64,000 nucleotides of DNA, taken from contig JAHBYX010000002.1 in assembly GCA_019635735.1 (NCBI GenBank), positions 372,001-436,000 of the forward strand. Direction: 5' to 3'. Numbering within the stretch: the stretch's first letter is position 1; each line of letters opens with the position of its first letter. Below, piece after piece: positions 14,486-23,595 of the stretch. A program made the position numbers and the translations under genes. This DNA comes from Mesorhizobium sp. Its GTDB lineage: Bacteria > Pseudomonadota > Alphaproteobacteria > Rhizobiales > Rhizobiaceae. The notes below the pieces were generated by a model. The model saw only the letters and a list, made by a program, of their open reading frames with translations. It was not told the DNA's origin and did no database searches.

Positions 14486-14923
14486 TCAGATCGCCTTGCC
14501 GGGGACGAAGACATAGCCCGACGGTCCGACGATATGGCACTCGCGCAGCCCGTGCGGCTTGTCGATCGAGCCGGACAGGACGACATGGCCCGCCGAGCGC
14601 GCCCGCGCCTCGATTTCGTCCGGCTCGACCCCATAGACACGGATCTCCGCCCCGATGCCCCGCGCCTCGATACCGTCGAACACGCCGAACATCTCATGGT
14701 CGCGATAGGTGTGATCGGCGTGAAGCAGCAGGATCGAGCCGGCGAGGTCGACGACGCAGAAGTCCGCGTCGGCATAGACGATCCGCCCGCCAAGCACGTC
14801 GGCGCAGAACTGCCGCATCGGTTCGATGTCGGGCACCAGAAGGTTGAGGCCGAGACCGCGCGGCAGCGCCCGCCCGAACTCGTCCGCCGGCATCCAGGCA
14901 TCGCCGATACGCTTCTTGACCAT
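14486..14923 (-). CDS. VOC (glyoxalase/bleomycin-resistance fold) protein
   Basis: 145 residues. A single vicinal-oxygen-chelate module pair: GLNLLVPDIEPMRQFCADVLG opens it, then YADADFCVVDL, and HIVGPSGYVFVPGKAI closes it. Such proteins bind a divalent metal and act as dioxygenases, isomerases or resistance proteins; substrate unknown. Divergent from the metallo-hydrolase gene with an 85-base gap. Confidence 0.85.
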   Translation of the reverse strand: MVKKRIGDAWMPADEFGRALPRGLGLNLLVPDIEPMRQFCADVLGGRIVYADADFCVVDLAGSILLLHADHTYRDHEMFGVFDGIEARGIGAEIRVYGVEPDEIEARARSAGHVVLSGSIDKPHGLRECHIVGPSGYVFVPGKAI

Positions 14924-15008
14924 GGCTCACGACCTTTTTCATCCTGCCGGCACATTCAGTTCACTGCCTAGCGGTTGTGTGCAAGCGTCTTGCTCCTATC
15001 TCCTGCGG

Positions 15009-16073
15009 ATGAAGCGACCCGGATTGTTCTCGAAACACGCATTCGGCGGCGGCGATGCCGCCACTGTGCGCCGTGCGAAAGCAGGCAACGCCTATTATGG
15101 CGGCCCGGCCTCCGATCATTTCGACGGCCGGCTGTTCTTCAATCCGGAGGGGAAGGAGCCAGCCTCCTTTCGCGACCTGCTGCGCTGGCAGTTCGGCGGC
15201 GGCAAGGCGAAATGGCCCGCCGAATGGCCGAGCCCGCACCCGCCGGCGAAACCCGAAGCCCGGCTCGCACCCGAAGCGCTGCGCGTGACGATGGTCGGCC
15301 ACGCCTCGCTGCTCATCCAGGCGGGCGGCCTGAACTTCCTCACCGATCCGGTCTGGTCGCCGCGCGCCTCGCCCTTCTCCTTCGCCGGCCCGAGGCGCGT
15401 CAATGTGCCGGGCATCGTCTTCGACGACCTTCCGCCCATCGACTACGTGCTCCTCACCCACAACCATTACGACCACATGGACGCCGCGACGCTGGCGCGG
15501 CTGAAGTCCGCCCGCGACCCGCATGTCATCACGCCGCTCGGCAACGATGCCATCGTCGGCAAGGCGGCGCCCGGCATCCGCATCTCGACGCACGACTGGC
15601 ACGAGCGGATCGACCTCGGCGATGGCGTCGCCGTCCATGTCGAGCCGGCGCATCACTGGTCGGCGCGCGGCGCCGGCGACCGCCGCATGGCGTTGTGGTC
15701 CGCCTTCACCATCGAGACCTCCGCCGGCCATGTCTATTTCGGCGGCGACACCGGCTTCCACGAGGGCCGCAATTTCGCCCTCGCCCGGGAGAAGCACGGC
15801 GGCTTCCGCCTCGCGCTCCTGCCCATCGGCGCCTACGAGCCGCGCTGGTTCATGGAACCGCACCACCAGAATCCCGAGGAAGCCGTCGCGGCCTTCCGTC
15901 TCCTCGGCGCCGATCATGCCGTCGGCATCCACTGGGGCACCTTCCGGCTCACCAACGAAGCGGTGGACGAGCCACGCGAGCGCCTGCATGCGGCGCTCGA
16001 CGCGGAAGCCATCCCCCGCCACCGCTTCCGCGCCATGCAGCCCGGCGAGGTCTGGGACGTGCCGCCCGCCTGA
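15009..16073 (+). CDS. Metallo-beta-lactamase-fold hydrolase (NAPE-PLD/UlaG-like)
   Basis: 354 residues. The metal-binding motif THNHYDHMD is at 150-158, GHAS opens the fold at about 98, FGGDTGFH supplies the bridging Asp, and GIHWGTF supplies the last His. The pattern resembles N-acylphosphatidylethanolamine phospholipase D-like proteins. Substrate unproven. Start MKRPGLF is preferred; translated sequence upstream does not resemble the family. Confidence 0.9.
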   Translation: MKRPGLFSKHAFGGGDAATVRRAKAGNAYYGGPASDHFDGRLFFNPEGKEPASFRDLLRWQFGGGKAKWPAEWPSPHPPAKPEARLAPEALRVTMVGHASLLIQAGGLNFLTDPVWSPRASPFSFAGPRRVNVPGIVFDDLPPIDYVLLTHNHYDHMDAATLARLKSARDPHVITPLGNDAIVGKAAPGIRISTHDWHERIDLGDGVAVHVEPAHHWSARGAGDRRMALWSAFTIETSAGHVYFGGDTGFHEGRNFALAREKHGGFRLALLPIGAYEPRWFMEPHHQNPEEAVAAFRLLGADHAVGIHWGTFRLTNEAVDEPRERLHAALDAEAIPRHRFRAMQPGEVWDVPPA

Positions 16074-16100
16074 CGGAACCCGCTCCCGCCTGCGGCGTTT

Positions 16101-16120
16101 CCCTCGCGCAAGCGAGGGAG
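16101..16120 (+). promoter_or_regulatory. Hairpin that buries a ribosome-binding site
   Basis: CCCTCGC-GCAA-GCGAGGG is a perfect 7-bp stem with a GNRA-type loop. The Shine-Dalgarno GAGGGAG of the next gene lies in its 3' arm, seven bases before the ATG at 16128. This could lower translation of the miniprotein unless opened. Confidence 0.5.
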
Positions 16121-16127
16121 ATTTCAC

Positions 16128-16289
16128 ATGGTCAAGTGGATCGTCATTCTTCTCATCGTCGCCGCGGTCGCGAGCCTCCTCGGCTTCAACGCCATTTCCG
16201 GCGCGGCCTTGACCGGCGCGAAACTTCTGATCGGCATCCTGCTGATCCTGTTCCTGCTGGTCATCCTCGGCATCGTCGTCATCGCCTGA
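16128..16289 (+). CDS. DUF1328 small membrane protein
   Basis: 53 residues: [20 protein letters not shown], then [12 protein letters not shown] and a second hydrophobic segment. Two membrane helices and the family pattern match DUF1328 (YtjA-like) proteins. Function unknown; homologues are often stress-related. GAGGGAG precedes the ATG but lies in a hairpin. Confidence 0.85.
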   Translation: MVKWIVILLIVAAVASLLGFNAISGAALTGAKLLIGILLILFLLVILGIVVIA

Positions 16290-16368
16290 AGCGGCCGGCC
16301 CTGCGAGACTGGTAATTTCGGCCCGCTTCCGCCATATAGCGGCGAGATCGCAGGGAAACTGGGCCGCG

Positions 16369-17250
16369 ATGGCTTCCGACGTGCAATTCGCCAAGATGAA
16401 CGGGCTCGGCAACGAGATCATCGTCGCCGACATGCGCGGCTCGTCGGCGCGCGTCTCGCCGGCGGCCGCGATCGCGCTCAATGCCGATCCGGCGACGAAG
16501 TTCGACCAGATCATGGCTATTCACGATCCGAAGACGCCGGGAACCGACAACTATGTCGAGATCCTCAACTCCGACGGTTCGCGCGCCCAGGCCTGCGGCA
16601 ACGGCATGCGCTGCGTCGTGCAGGCGCTCGCCTCCGAGACAGGGCAGAAGCTGTTCACCTTCGAGACGGTCGCCGGCATCCTCTCCGCGCAGGAGCATGC
16701 CGACGGCACGATCTCCGTCGACATGGGCGTCCCGCGCTTCGAATGGGACCAGATTCCGCTCGCCGAGGAGTTCGCCGACACCCGCGCTATCGAGCTGCAG
16801 GTGGGGCCGATCGACGACCCGGTTCTCCACTCGCCCTCCGTCGCCTCGATGGGCAATCCGCATGCGATCTTCTGGGTCGACCGCGACGTCTGGTCCTATG
16901 ACCTCGACCGTTTCGGTCCCCTGCTCGAGAACCACCCGATCTTTCCCGAGCGCGCCAACATCTCCATCGCCCAGGTAATCTCCCGCGATGCCCTGATCAT
17001 GCGCACATGGGAGCGCGGCGCGGGGCTGACCAAGGCCTGCGGCTCCGCCGCCTGCGCCGCCGCCGTCTCTGCCGCCCGCACCGGCCGCACGGATCGTATC
17101 GTCAGGATCACCCAGCCGGGCGGCACGCTCACCGTCGAGTGGCGCGGCAACGACCACGTCGTCATGACCGGACCGGCCGAATGGGAATTCGCCGGCACGT
17201 TCGATCCCGTGACCGGCGCCTGGGCACGCGAAACCGAAAGCGCGGCGTGA
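16369..17250 (+). CDS. dapF: Diaminopimelate epimerase
   Basis: Converts LL- to meso-diaminopimelate for lysine and peptidoglycan. 293 residues, slightly longer than the usual 275. Catalytic cysteines: C76 in ACGNGMRC and C224 in [19 protein letters not shown] is the family N-terminus. The stop and the mtaB start share one base (TGATG), so translation is coupled; mtaB and ftsY follow. Confidence 0.97.
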   Translation: MASDVQFAKMNGLGNEIIVADMRGSSARVSPAAAIALNADPATKFDQIMAIHDPKTPGTDNYVEILNSDGSRAQACGNGMRCVVQALASETGQKLFTFETVAGILSAQEHADGTISVDMGVPRFEWDQIPLAEEFADTRAIELQVGPIDDPVLHSPSVASMGNPHAIFWVDRDVWSYDLDRFGPLLENHPIFPERANISIAQVISRDALIMRTWERGAGLTKACGSAACAAAVSAARTGRTDRIVRITQPGGTLTVEWRGNDHVVMTGPAEWEFAGTFDPVTGAWARETESAA

Positions 17251-18539
17251 TGGCCGGCAAGGGCATCGACATCGTCACCTTCGGCTGCCGGCTGAACACC
17301 TACGAATCCGAGGTGATGCGCCGCGAGGCCAATGCCGCCGGCCTCGGCGAGCTCGACGGCGGCGCGGTCGTCTTCAACACCTGCGCCGTCACCGCCGAAG
17401 CCGTCCGCCAGGCGCGGCAGGCGATCCGCAAGGCCCGTCGCGACAATCCGCAAGCCCGCATCATTGTCACCGGCTGCGCCGCGCAGACCGAGCCCGGCAC
17501 CTTCGAGGCGATGGACGAGGTCGATCTCGTCCTCGGCAACGAGGAGAAGCTGAAGGCCAGTTCCTACCGCGCGCTGCCGGATTTCGGCGTCAACCTGTTC
17601 GAGAAGGTCCGCGTCAACGACATCATGTCGGTGAAGGAGACCGCCTCGCACATGGTCGACGCGATCGAGGGCCGGGCGCGCGCCTTCGTCCAGGTCCAGA
17701 ACGGCTGCGACCACCGCTGCACCTTCTGCATCATCCCCTACGGCCGCGGCAATTCGCGCTCGGTGCCGATGGGCGCTGTCGTCGAGCAGGTCAAGCGCCT
17801 CGTCGGCAACGGCTATTCCGAGATCGTGCTATCGGGCGTCGACATGACCAGCTACGGCGCAGACCTGCCCGGCAGCCCGCGCCTCGGCAAGCTCGTCAGG
17901 ACGATCCTGCGCCAGCTGCCGGACCTGAAGCGCCTGCGCCTCTCCTCGATCGATTCGATTGAAGCCGACGCCGATCTCATGGAAGCCATCGCAACCGAGG
18001 CGCGGCTGATGCCGCATCTTCATCTCTCGCTCCAGTCGGGCGATGACATGATCCTCAAGCGCATGAAGCGCCGCCACCTGCGCGACGATTCCATCCGCTT
18101 CTGCGCCGAGGTGCGGGCACTCAGGCCCGACATCGTCTTCGGCGCCGACATCATCGCCGGCTTCCCGACCGAAAGCGAGGCGATGTTCGAGAACTCGCTG
18201 AATATCGTCGAGGAATGCGGCCTCACCCATCTGCACGTCTTCCCCTTCTCGCCGCGCGAGGGCACGCCCGCCGCGCGCATGCCTCCGGTCCGCCGCGACA
18301 TCGTCAAGGACCGCGCCGCGCGCCTGCGCGCCGCAGGCGACAGGGCCTACCGGCGCCACCTCGCCTCGCTCGCCGGCACGACGCAGTCGATCCTCGTCGA
18401 GCGTAACGGCATCGGCCGCACCGAAGGCTTCACCCTTGTGGCGCTCGGTTCCGGAGAACCCGGCGAAATCCTGCCGGGAATCGTCACCGGCCATGACGGC
18501 GACAGGCTCATCGCCGCGCCCCTGAGACAGGCGGCCTGA
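17250..18539 (+). CDS. mtaB: tRNA (N6-L-threonylcarbamoyladenosine37-C2) methylthiotransferase
   Basis: Radical-SAM enzyme that adds a methylthio group to t6A37 of tRNA. 429 residues. The N-terminal UPF0004 domain has cysteines in FGCRLN, NTCAVT and TGCAAQ; the radical-SAM cluster is CDHRCTFC; a TRAM-like C-terminus follows. The FGCRLNTYESE start is the MtaB rather than the MiaB type. Coupled to dapF, four bases before ftsY. Confidence 0.93.
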   Translation: MAGKGIDIVTFGCRLNTYESEVMRREANAAGLGELDGGAVVFNTCAVTAEAVRQARQAIRKARRDNPQARIIVTGCAAQTEPGTFEAMDEVDLVLGNEEKLKASSYRALPDFGVNLFEKVRVNDIMSVKETASHMVDAIEGRARAFVQVQNGCDHRCTFCIIPYGRGNSRSVPMGAVVEQVKRLVGNGYSEIVLSGVDMTSYGADLPGSPRLGKLVRTILRQLPDLKRLRLSSIDSIEADADLMEAIATEARLMPHLHLSLQSGDDMILKRMKRRHLRDDSIRFCAEVRALRPDIVFGADIIAGFPTESEAMFENSLNIVEECGLTHLHVFPFSPREGTPAARMPPVRRDIVKDRAARLRAAGDRAYRRHLASLAGTTQSILVERNGIGRTEGFTLVALGSGEPGEILPGIVTGHDGDRLIAAPLRQAA

Positions 18540-18543
18540 GCGG

Positions 18544-20259
18544 ATGGCATTCGACTTCATCAAGAAGGTGTTCACCTTCGGCCGCAAGGCCGAGGAGGAG
18601 AAGGCCCCGCCCGCGCCGCCCGCGCCGTCGGATCAGCCGGCCCTTGCACCCTATATCGGGATCGAGGAGCGGCCCGTCGCCGAGGCGCCGCCTCAGGCCT
18701 TGCCAGAGGCCGAGGTCCTGGCCCCGATCCGCGAGCCGGATCCGGTCGCCGGCGACGCGCTGAAGGCCGAGGTCGCGCCGGAACCCACCTCGATCCCAGA
18801 ACCGGCGCGCGTCGAGACTGCAGCCTCTGTTCCTGCCCCCGCGCCGCTCGAGGCCGAGCGTTCGCCGCTTGCAGAAGCCCCACCGGCGGCCGAAATCATG
18901 CCCCCCATCCGCGTTGCCGAGCCGATCCCGCCTCCGGCGATCGAGGCGGAAGTCGCGCCGGAACTGCCGGCGCTGCCGCCCGTGGACGCTCGCACCCAGA
19001 CGGCGAAACCGGAGCCTGTCGCCCCGCCGTCGGAAGAGCCGACTCAGGAAGCAGCCGAGCCTCCCGCTCCCGTGGCGGTCGAACCGCCGCCGGTCGACGC
19101 ACCCCAGGTCGCCGCGCCGGCACCGGCCGAGCCGGTATCTGCGGCCCCCGCCGTTCCGGACCTGCCGGCGGAATCGGTCGCTGCACCGGAGCCGGCCCCC
19201 ATCGCCGTCGAGCCTCCGTCCCTCGAGGCGGTCCAGACCCCGGTTGCTGCGCCCGTCGCCGCGACGCCCGCCGGCAAGGTCACCGTCACGAAGAAGGTCG
19301 AGGCCAAGGCCGAACCGGTCGCCCCCGCCGCCCCCGCGCCGCGTCCGACCTGGTTCCAGCGCATGCGCGAGGGCCTCGCGCGCTCCTCGCGCGAGCTGTC
19401 GTCCAGCATCGCCGGCGTCTTCACCAAGAAGAAGCTCGACGAAGACACGCTGCAGGATCTGGAAGACGTGCTCATCCGCGCCGACCTCGGCGTCGAGACC
19501 GCACTTCGCGTCACCGACACGCTCGCCTCGACCCGCCTCGGCCGCGACGTGTCGGAGGCCGAGGTCCGCGGCGTGATGGCGCAGGAGATCGAGAAGGTGC
19601 TGAAGCCGGTGGCGCTGCCGCTCGAGCTCGACTTGAGCCACAAGCCGCACGTCATCCTCGTCGTCGGCGTCAATGGCACCGGCAAGACCACCACCATCGG
19701 CAAGCTCGCCGCCAAGCTCACCGCCGGGGGACTGAAGGTGATGCTCGCGGCCGGCGACACGTTCCGCGCCGCCGCGATCGAACAGCTGAAGATCTGGGGC
19801 GAGCGGACCCGTTCGCCCGTCATCTCCTCGAAGCTCGGCGCCGATGCCGCCGGTCTCGCCTACGACGCTTTCGAGAAGGCGAAGGAGGCCGGCTCCGACG
19901 TGCTGATCATAGACACCGCCGGCCGCCTGCAGAACAAGGCCGAGCTGATGGCGGAGCTGGAAAAGATCGTCCGCGTGCTCGCCAAGCTCGATCCCGAGGC
20001 GCCGCATACCGTGCTGCAAACCGTCGATGCGACCACCGGCCAGAACGCCCTCAATCAGGTCGAAATCTTCCGCAACATTGCCGGCGTGAACGGCCTCGTC
20101 ATGACCAAGCTCGACGGCACCGCGCGCGGCGGCATCCTCGTCGCCATCGCCGCGAAGCACAGATTGCCGGTCTACTTCATCGGCGTCGGCGAACAGGTCG
20201 ACGACCTCGAACCCTTCTCGGCCAACGATTTCGCGCGCGCGATCGCCGGAGTGCAGTGA
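18544..20259 (+). CDS. ftsY: Signal recognition particle receptor FtsY
   Basis: Docks ribosome-SRP complexes at the inner membrane. 571 residues, long for FtsY because of an N-terminal Pro/Ala/Glu-rich region of about 270 residues after an amphipathic start (MAFDFIKKVFTFG). The N and G domains follow: GVNGTGKTTTIGKL at about 374, DTAGRLQNKAELM, and TKLDGTARGG. The G domain is complete. Downstream is a septation protein A gene, separated by a repeat. Confidence 0.96.
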   Translation: MAFDFIKKVFTFGRKAEEEKAPPAPPAPSDQPALAPYIGIEERPVAEAPPQALPEAEVLAPIREPDPVAGDALKAEVAPEPTSIPEPARVETAASVPAPAPLEAERSPLAEAPPAAEIMPPIRVAEPIPPPAIEAEVAPELPALPPVDARTQTAKPEPVAPPSEEPTQEAAEPPAPVAVEPPPVDAPQVAAPAPAEPVSAAPAVPDLPAESVAAPEPAPIAVEPPSLEAVQTPVAAPVAATPAGKVTVTKKVEAKAEPVAPAAPAPRPTWFQRMREGLARSSRELSSSIAGVFTKKKLDEDTLQDLEDVLIRADLGVETALRVTDTLASTRLGRDVSEAEVRGVMAQEIEKVLKPVALPLELDLSHKPHVILVVGVNGTGKTTTIGKLAAKLTAGGLKVMLAAGDTFRAAAIEQLKIWGERTRSPVISSKLGADAAGLAYDAFEKAKEAGSDVLIIDTAGRLQNKAELMAELEKIVRVLAKLDPEAPHTVLQTVDATTGQNALNQVEIFRNIAGVNGLVMTKLDGTARGGILVAIAAKHRLPVYFIGVGEQVDDLEPFSANDFARAIAGVQ

Positions 20260-20279
20260 TGAGTTCCGGTTTACAAAGC

Positions 20280-20410
20280 GCCCCCTCCACCATGCTGCGC
20301 ATGGTCCCCCTCCCCCGTGAACGGGAGAGGATCAGGCGCGACCGCGCGGCTGCCATATCCTCCCCTGCGAAGCGGGGGAGGGGGACCGCCGAAGGCGGTG
20401 GAGGGGGCGT
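20280..20410. repeat. Palindromic intergenic repeat (CCTCCCC...GGGGGAGG family)
   Basis: Two related hairpin units in opposite orientation. One half has a CATGCTGCGCATG palindrome, the other ends in CCTCCCCTGCGAAGCGGGGG and CCGCCGAAGGCGG. The same family recurs at 23525-23580 and in decayed form at 57877-57958. It fills the ftsY-ispZ gap. Confidence 0.85.
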
Positions 20411-20431
20411 GGCTTCTCGAGGACAATTCCA

Positions 20432-21079
20432 ATGAACGAACCCATCCTCGAACGCGATCCTGCCGATCCGCGGCGCAAGGAGATCAACCCCTATCTCAAG
20501 TTCGCGCTGGAACTCGGGCCGCTGCTGATCTTTTTCTTCGCCAATGCCCGCGGCGAATGGCTGGCTGAGCGTTTCCCCGCACTTGCCGATCTCGGCGGTC
20601 CGATCTTCATCGCCACCGGCCTGTTCATGGCCGCGACGGCCATCGCGCTGGCCGTCTCGTGGTCGCTGACCCGCACGCTGCCGATCATGCCGCTGGTTTC
20701 CGGCGTCGTCGTCTTCGTCTTCGGCGGGCTGACGCTCTGGCTGCAGGACGCCACCTTCATCAAGATGAAGCCGACCATCGTCAACACGCTGTTCGGCGCG
20801 GTCCTGCTCGGCGGCCTCCTCTTCGGCCGCTCGCTGCTCGGTTACGTCTTCGATTCGGCGTTCAAGCTCGACGCGGAAGGCTGGCGCAAGCTGACGCTCC
20901 GCTGGGGCCTGTTCTTCCTCTTCCTCGCGGTGGTCAACGAGATCGTGTGGCGCAACTTCTCGGAAGAAACCTGGGTGGCGTTCAAGGTCTGGGGCATCAT
21001 GCCCATCACCATCGCCTTCACGCTCTTCCAGATGCCGCTGATCATCCGCCACTCCACCGAGGAACTCGGCAAGAAATAG
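20432..21079 (+). CDS. ispZ: Septation protein A homologue (inner-membrane)
   Basis: 215 residues, about six membrane helices. [16 protein letters not shown] and the [20 protein letters not shown] segment are typical of the YciB/IspZ family, linked to septation and envelope synthesis in other bacteria. It follows ftsY after a repeat, the usual rhizobial order. Confidence 0.93.
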   Translation: MNEPILERDPADPRRKEINPYLKFALELGPLLIFFFANARGEWLAERFPALADLGGPIFIATGLFMAATAIALAVSWSLTRTLPIMPLVSGVVVFVFGGLTLWLQDATFIKMKPTIVNTLFGAVLLGGLLFGRSLLGYVFDSAFKLDAEGWRKLTLRWGLFFLFLAVVNEIVWRNFSEETWVAFKVWGIMPITIAFTLFQMPLIIRHSTEELGKK

Positions 21080-21121
21080 CACCTGGTTTCAGGTACAATT
21101 GGGGATAGACGCCTCTTACGC

Positions 21122-21268
21122 CGTCATTCCGGGGCCGCGAAGCGGAACCCGGAATCCAGAGCGCGACCCGGGAAGCCGTGGATCGTCGCTCGCGGTTGAG
21201 GGTGTGGACGTCCTGGCCGACGTCCGCGACCTGGATTCCGGGTTCCGCTTCGCGGCCCCGGAATGACG
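21122..21268. repeat. 147-bp element with perfect 38-bp inverted ends
   Basis: Arms 21122-21159 and 21231-21268 are exact reverse complements, starting CGTCATTCCGGGGCCGCGAA. The 71-base centre also contains smaller inverted repeats. It lies between convergent ispZ and ccmG, so it may act as a bidirectional terminator. A shorter member is at 28948-28985. No coding capacity. Confidence 0.9.
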
Positions 21269-21274
21269 ACGCCG

Positions 21275-21847
21275 TCAGCCGGCCAGCGCCTTCTCGATCT
21301 GCGGCATCAAATCGCCTTTGACCGACTCCGGCGTGAACGGCCCGACATGCTTGTAAAGAATGCGCCCGTCCTTGCCGACGAGGAAGGTTTCGGGCACCCC
21401 GTAGACGCCCCAGTCGATCGTCGTCGAGCCCGTCGCGTCCACCCCGATCGCGGCGAACGGGTTGCCGAGGCTGCCGAGGAAACGCCGCGCATTCTCGGGC
21501 GTGTCCTTGTAGTTCAGGCCGGTGAGCACGATGCGCTTGTCGCCGGCGAGTTCCATCAGCAGCGGATGCTCCTGCCGGCACGGCGCGCACCACGACGCCC
21601 AGACATTGACCAGCGTCACCTTGCCGGCGAAGGCCGACGAATCGAGCCCGGGCAGGCCGATGCCGTCGAGCGGCGGCAGATCGGTCGCGGGAGCCTGCGC
21701 GCCGATCAACGCCGAGGGCACGACCGAATTGTCCTTGCCGGACATCAGTTGCGTCATGAACAGCGCCGCCAGCGCCAGGAAGAAGGCGAGCGGCAAAAGC
21801 GCCAGCCAGGCGCGCGCTTTCGACTTCGGTTCAGCCTGCGGCGTCAC
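21275..21847 (-). CDS. ccmG: Thiol:disulfide oxidoreductase for cytochrome c maturation
   Basis: 190 residues: one N-terminal membrane anchor (about 14-33) and a periplasmic thioredoxin domain with WCAPC (C87/C90). YGVPETFLVGKDG is the cis-Pro region of DsbE/CcmG. It keeps apocytochrome c or CcmH cysteines reduced for heme attachment. Last gene of the ccm operon; its 5' end overlaps ccmD by 17 bases. Confidence 0.95.
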   Translation of the reverse strand: MTPQAEPKSKARAWLALLPLAFFLALAALFMTQLMSGKDNSVVPSALIGAQAPATDLPPLDGIGLPGLDSSAFAGKVTLVNVWASWCAPCRQEHPLLMELAGDKRIVLTGLNYKDTPENARRFLGSLGNPFAAIGVDATGSTTIDWGVYGVPETFLVGKDGRILYKHVGPFTPESVKGDLMPQIEKALAG

Positions 21848-22007
21848 GGCGGGCCTTCCGCTCCGAACGGCGCTTCACGCCGGCGGCCTCGAGATCGGCC
21901 ATTTCCTTCTGCCGCGCGCGCTGGTCGAGCAGGATCCAGGCGCCGAGCCCCAGAAGCGCCAGGGCCGACACGACATAGGCGGCGGTGACGAACAGCGCGT
22001 GGTTCAT
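21831..22007 (-). CDS. ccmD: Heme exporter protein D
   Basis: 58 residues. One membrane helix at about 8-27 with a conserved-type HALFVTAAYVVSALALLGLG, then a basic cytoplasmic tail rich in Arg and Lys. CcmD stabilises the CcmABC-CcmE complex. The ATG overlaps the ccmC stop (ATGA) and the 3' end overlaps ccmG. Confidence 0.9.
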   Translation of the reverse strand: MNHALFVTAAYVVSALALLGLGAWILLDQRARQKEMADLEAAGVKRRSERKARRDAAG

Positions 22008-22771
22008 GCCGCGGCGTCCCGGTCGGCGCGCTTGGCCATCATGCGCCGCATCGCCGAGACGCGGCGGCGCCAGATCTCAGCCCGCATCGTCATGATGTGG
22101 AAGGTGAAGAACATGAGCGTGAATCCCAGCGCCGAGATCAGCAGCGGCCAGAGCAGGCTCGAATGGATGGTCGGACCGTCGAGCCGCATCACCGAGGCCG
22201 GCTGGTGCAGCGTGTTCCACCACTCGACCGAGAATTTGATGATCGGGATGTTGATGACGCCGACCAGCGTCACGATCGCCGCCGCGCGGGCCGAGCGCGC
22301 CGGGTCGTCCAGCGCCCGCGTCAGCGCGATCAGGCCGAGATACATGAGGAACAGCACGAAGACCGAGGTCAGCCGCCCGTCCCAGACCCACCACGTGCCC
22401 CACATCGGCCGGCCCCAGATCGAGCCGGTGGCGAGCGCCAGCGCGGTGAACACGGCGCCGATCGGGGCCGCGGCCTTCAGCGAAACGTCGGCCAGCGGAT
22501 GTTTCCACACCAGCGTGCCGAGCGCTGCGACCGCCATGACCATGTAGCACATCATCGAAATCCAGGCGAAAGGCACGTGGATATACATGATCCTGACCGT
22601 CGAGCCCTGCTGGTAGTCCTCGGGCGCCGCGAAGCCCATCGCCAGGCCTATGGCCGTGACGATCAGTGCGGCGGCGCCCAGCCACGGCAATACCTTGCCC
22701 GAGAGTTCCAGGAACCGCGTCGGGTTGGCGAGGTCGGCAAATCGCATCGGCTGTGTCGCGGCGTCGCTCAT
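22004..22771 (-). CDS. ccmC: Heme-handling membrane protein for cytochrome c maturation
   Basis: 255 residues, six membrane helices. The tryptophan-rich heme-handling motif reads WGTWWVWDGRLT, with flanking periplasmic histidines (YIHVPFAW, NTLHQPAS). CcmC loads heme onto CcmE. Between ccmB and ccmD on the minus strand. Confidence 0.96.
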   Translation of the reverse strand: MSDAATQPMRFADLANPTRFLELSGKVLPWLGAAALIVTAIGLAMGFAAPEDYQQGSTVRIMYIHVPFAWISMMCYMVMAVAALGTLVWKHPLADVSLKAAAPIGAVFTALALATGSIWGRPMWGTWWVWDGRLTSVFVLFLMYLGLIALTRALDDPARSARAAAIVTLVGVINIPIIKFSVEWWNTLHQPASVMRLDGPTIHSSLLWPLLISALGFTLMFFTFHIMTMRAEIWRRRVSAMRRMMAKRADRDAAA

Positions 22772-22850
22772 CGTTTCCCAATAGACCGGCCGAATGCGGC
22801 GCGCAATTGACGCCGATCAAGCTCGCGTGAAGCAACTTGTCGCGCGCCGG

Positions 22851-23516
22851 CTAGTCTGTCGCATGTTTCAGCGCATACCCCGCCGCGAACGGCCCGATCA
22901 CCGCGAAGAACAACGTCAGCGCGCAGAGCATCAGGAAGGGCGGCAGGAACGGGTCGGGCTCGGCCGTCACCGCGTAGGCCGCCGAGACGCCGAAGATCAG
23001 CACCGGGATCACCAGCGGCAGCACCAGCACCGTCACCAGCAGCCCGCCGCGCGGCAGCGATACGGCGACCGCCGCGCCCGCGGCGCCGATGAAAGTGATC
23101 GCCGGCGTTCCGGCCAGAAGCGTGAGCGCGGTTCCGAGCGCGGAGTCGAACGTCATGTTCATGAACAGCGCCAGCAGCGGCGCGGCGACCACCAGCGGCA
23201 GCACGCTCGTCGTCCAGTGCGCCAGGCATTTGACGAAGACGACCAGCGCCATCATGTGCCGGCTCGACCCGATGATCAGCAGGTCGAGCGAGCCGTCCTC
23301 GCGGTCGGCCTGGAACAGACGGTCGAGGCCGAGCAGGCTCGCCAGCAGCGCGCCGATCCACAGCATCGCCGGCCCGATGCGGGACAGAAGGTTCATGTCC
23401 GGCCCGATCGCGAACGGCGCCACCGTGATGACGACGAGAAAGAACAGCACGCCCACCAGCGCCCCGCCCCCCGCCCGCACCCCGAGCCTCAGATCGCGGA
23501 TGTAGAGGGCTAGCAT
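22851..23516 (-). CDS. ccmB: Heme exporter ABC permease
   Basis: 221 residues, six membrane helices. Starts MLALYIRDLRLGVR; FFLVVITVAPFAIGPD and DREDGSLDLL are typical. An in-frame Met about 17 codons upstream falls inside the repeat at 23525-23580 and encodes repeat-derived residues, so it is rejected as the start. Partner of CcmA. Confidence 0.95.
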   Translation of the reverse strand: MLALYIRDLRLGVRAGGGALVGVLFFLVVITVAPFAIGPDMNLLSRIGPAMLWIGALLASLLGLDRLFQADREDGSLDLLIIGSSRHMMALVVFVKCLAHWTTSVLPLVVAAPLLALFMNMTFDSALGTALTLLAGTPAITFIGAAGAAVAVSLPRGGLLVTVLVLPLVIPVLIFGVSAAYAVTAEPDPFLPPFLMLCALTLFFAVIGPFAAGYALKHATD

Positions 23517-23524
23517 GCGCTGCA

Positions 23525-23580
23525 AATCCTCCCCTGCGAAGCGGGGGAGGGGGACCATGCGCAGCATGGTGGAGGGGGCG
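23525..23580. repeat. Palindromic intergenic repeat between ccmA and ccmB
   Basis: Two adjacent hairpins: CCTCCCCTGCGAAGCGGGGG and ACCATGCGCAGCATGGT, the second being the unit also seen at 20282-20305. It splits an operon whose genes are usually overlapping or very close. Confidence 0.85.
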
Positions 23581-23595
23581 TTTGCCGCAAGGCGA

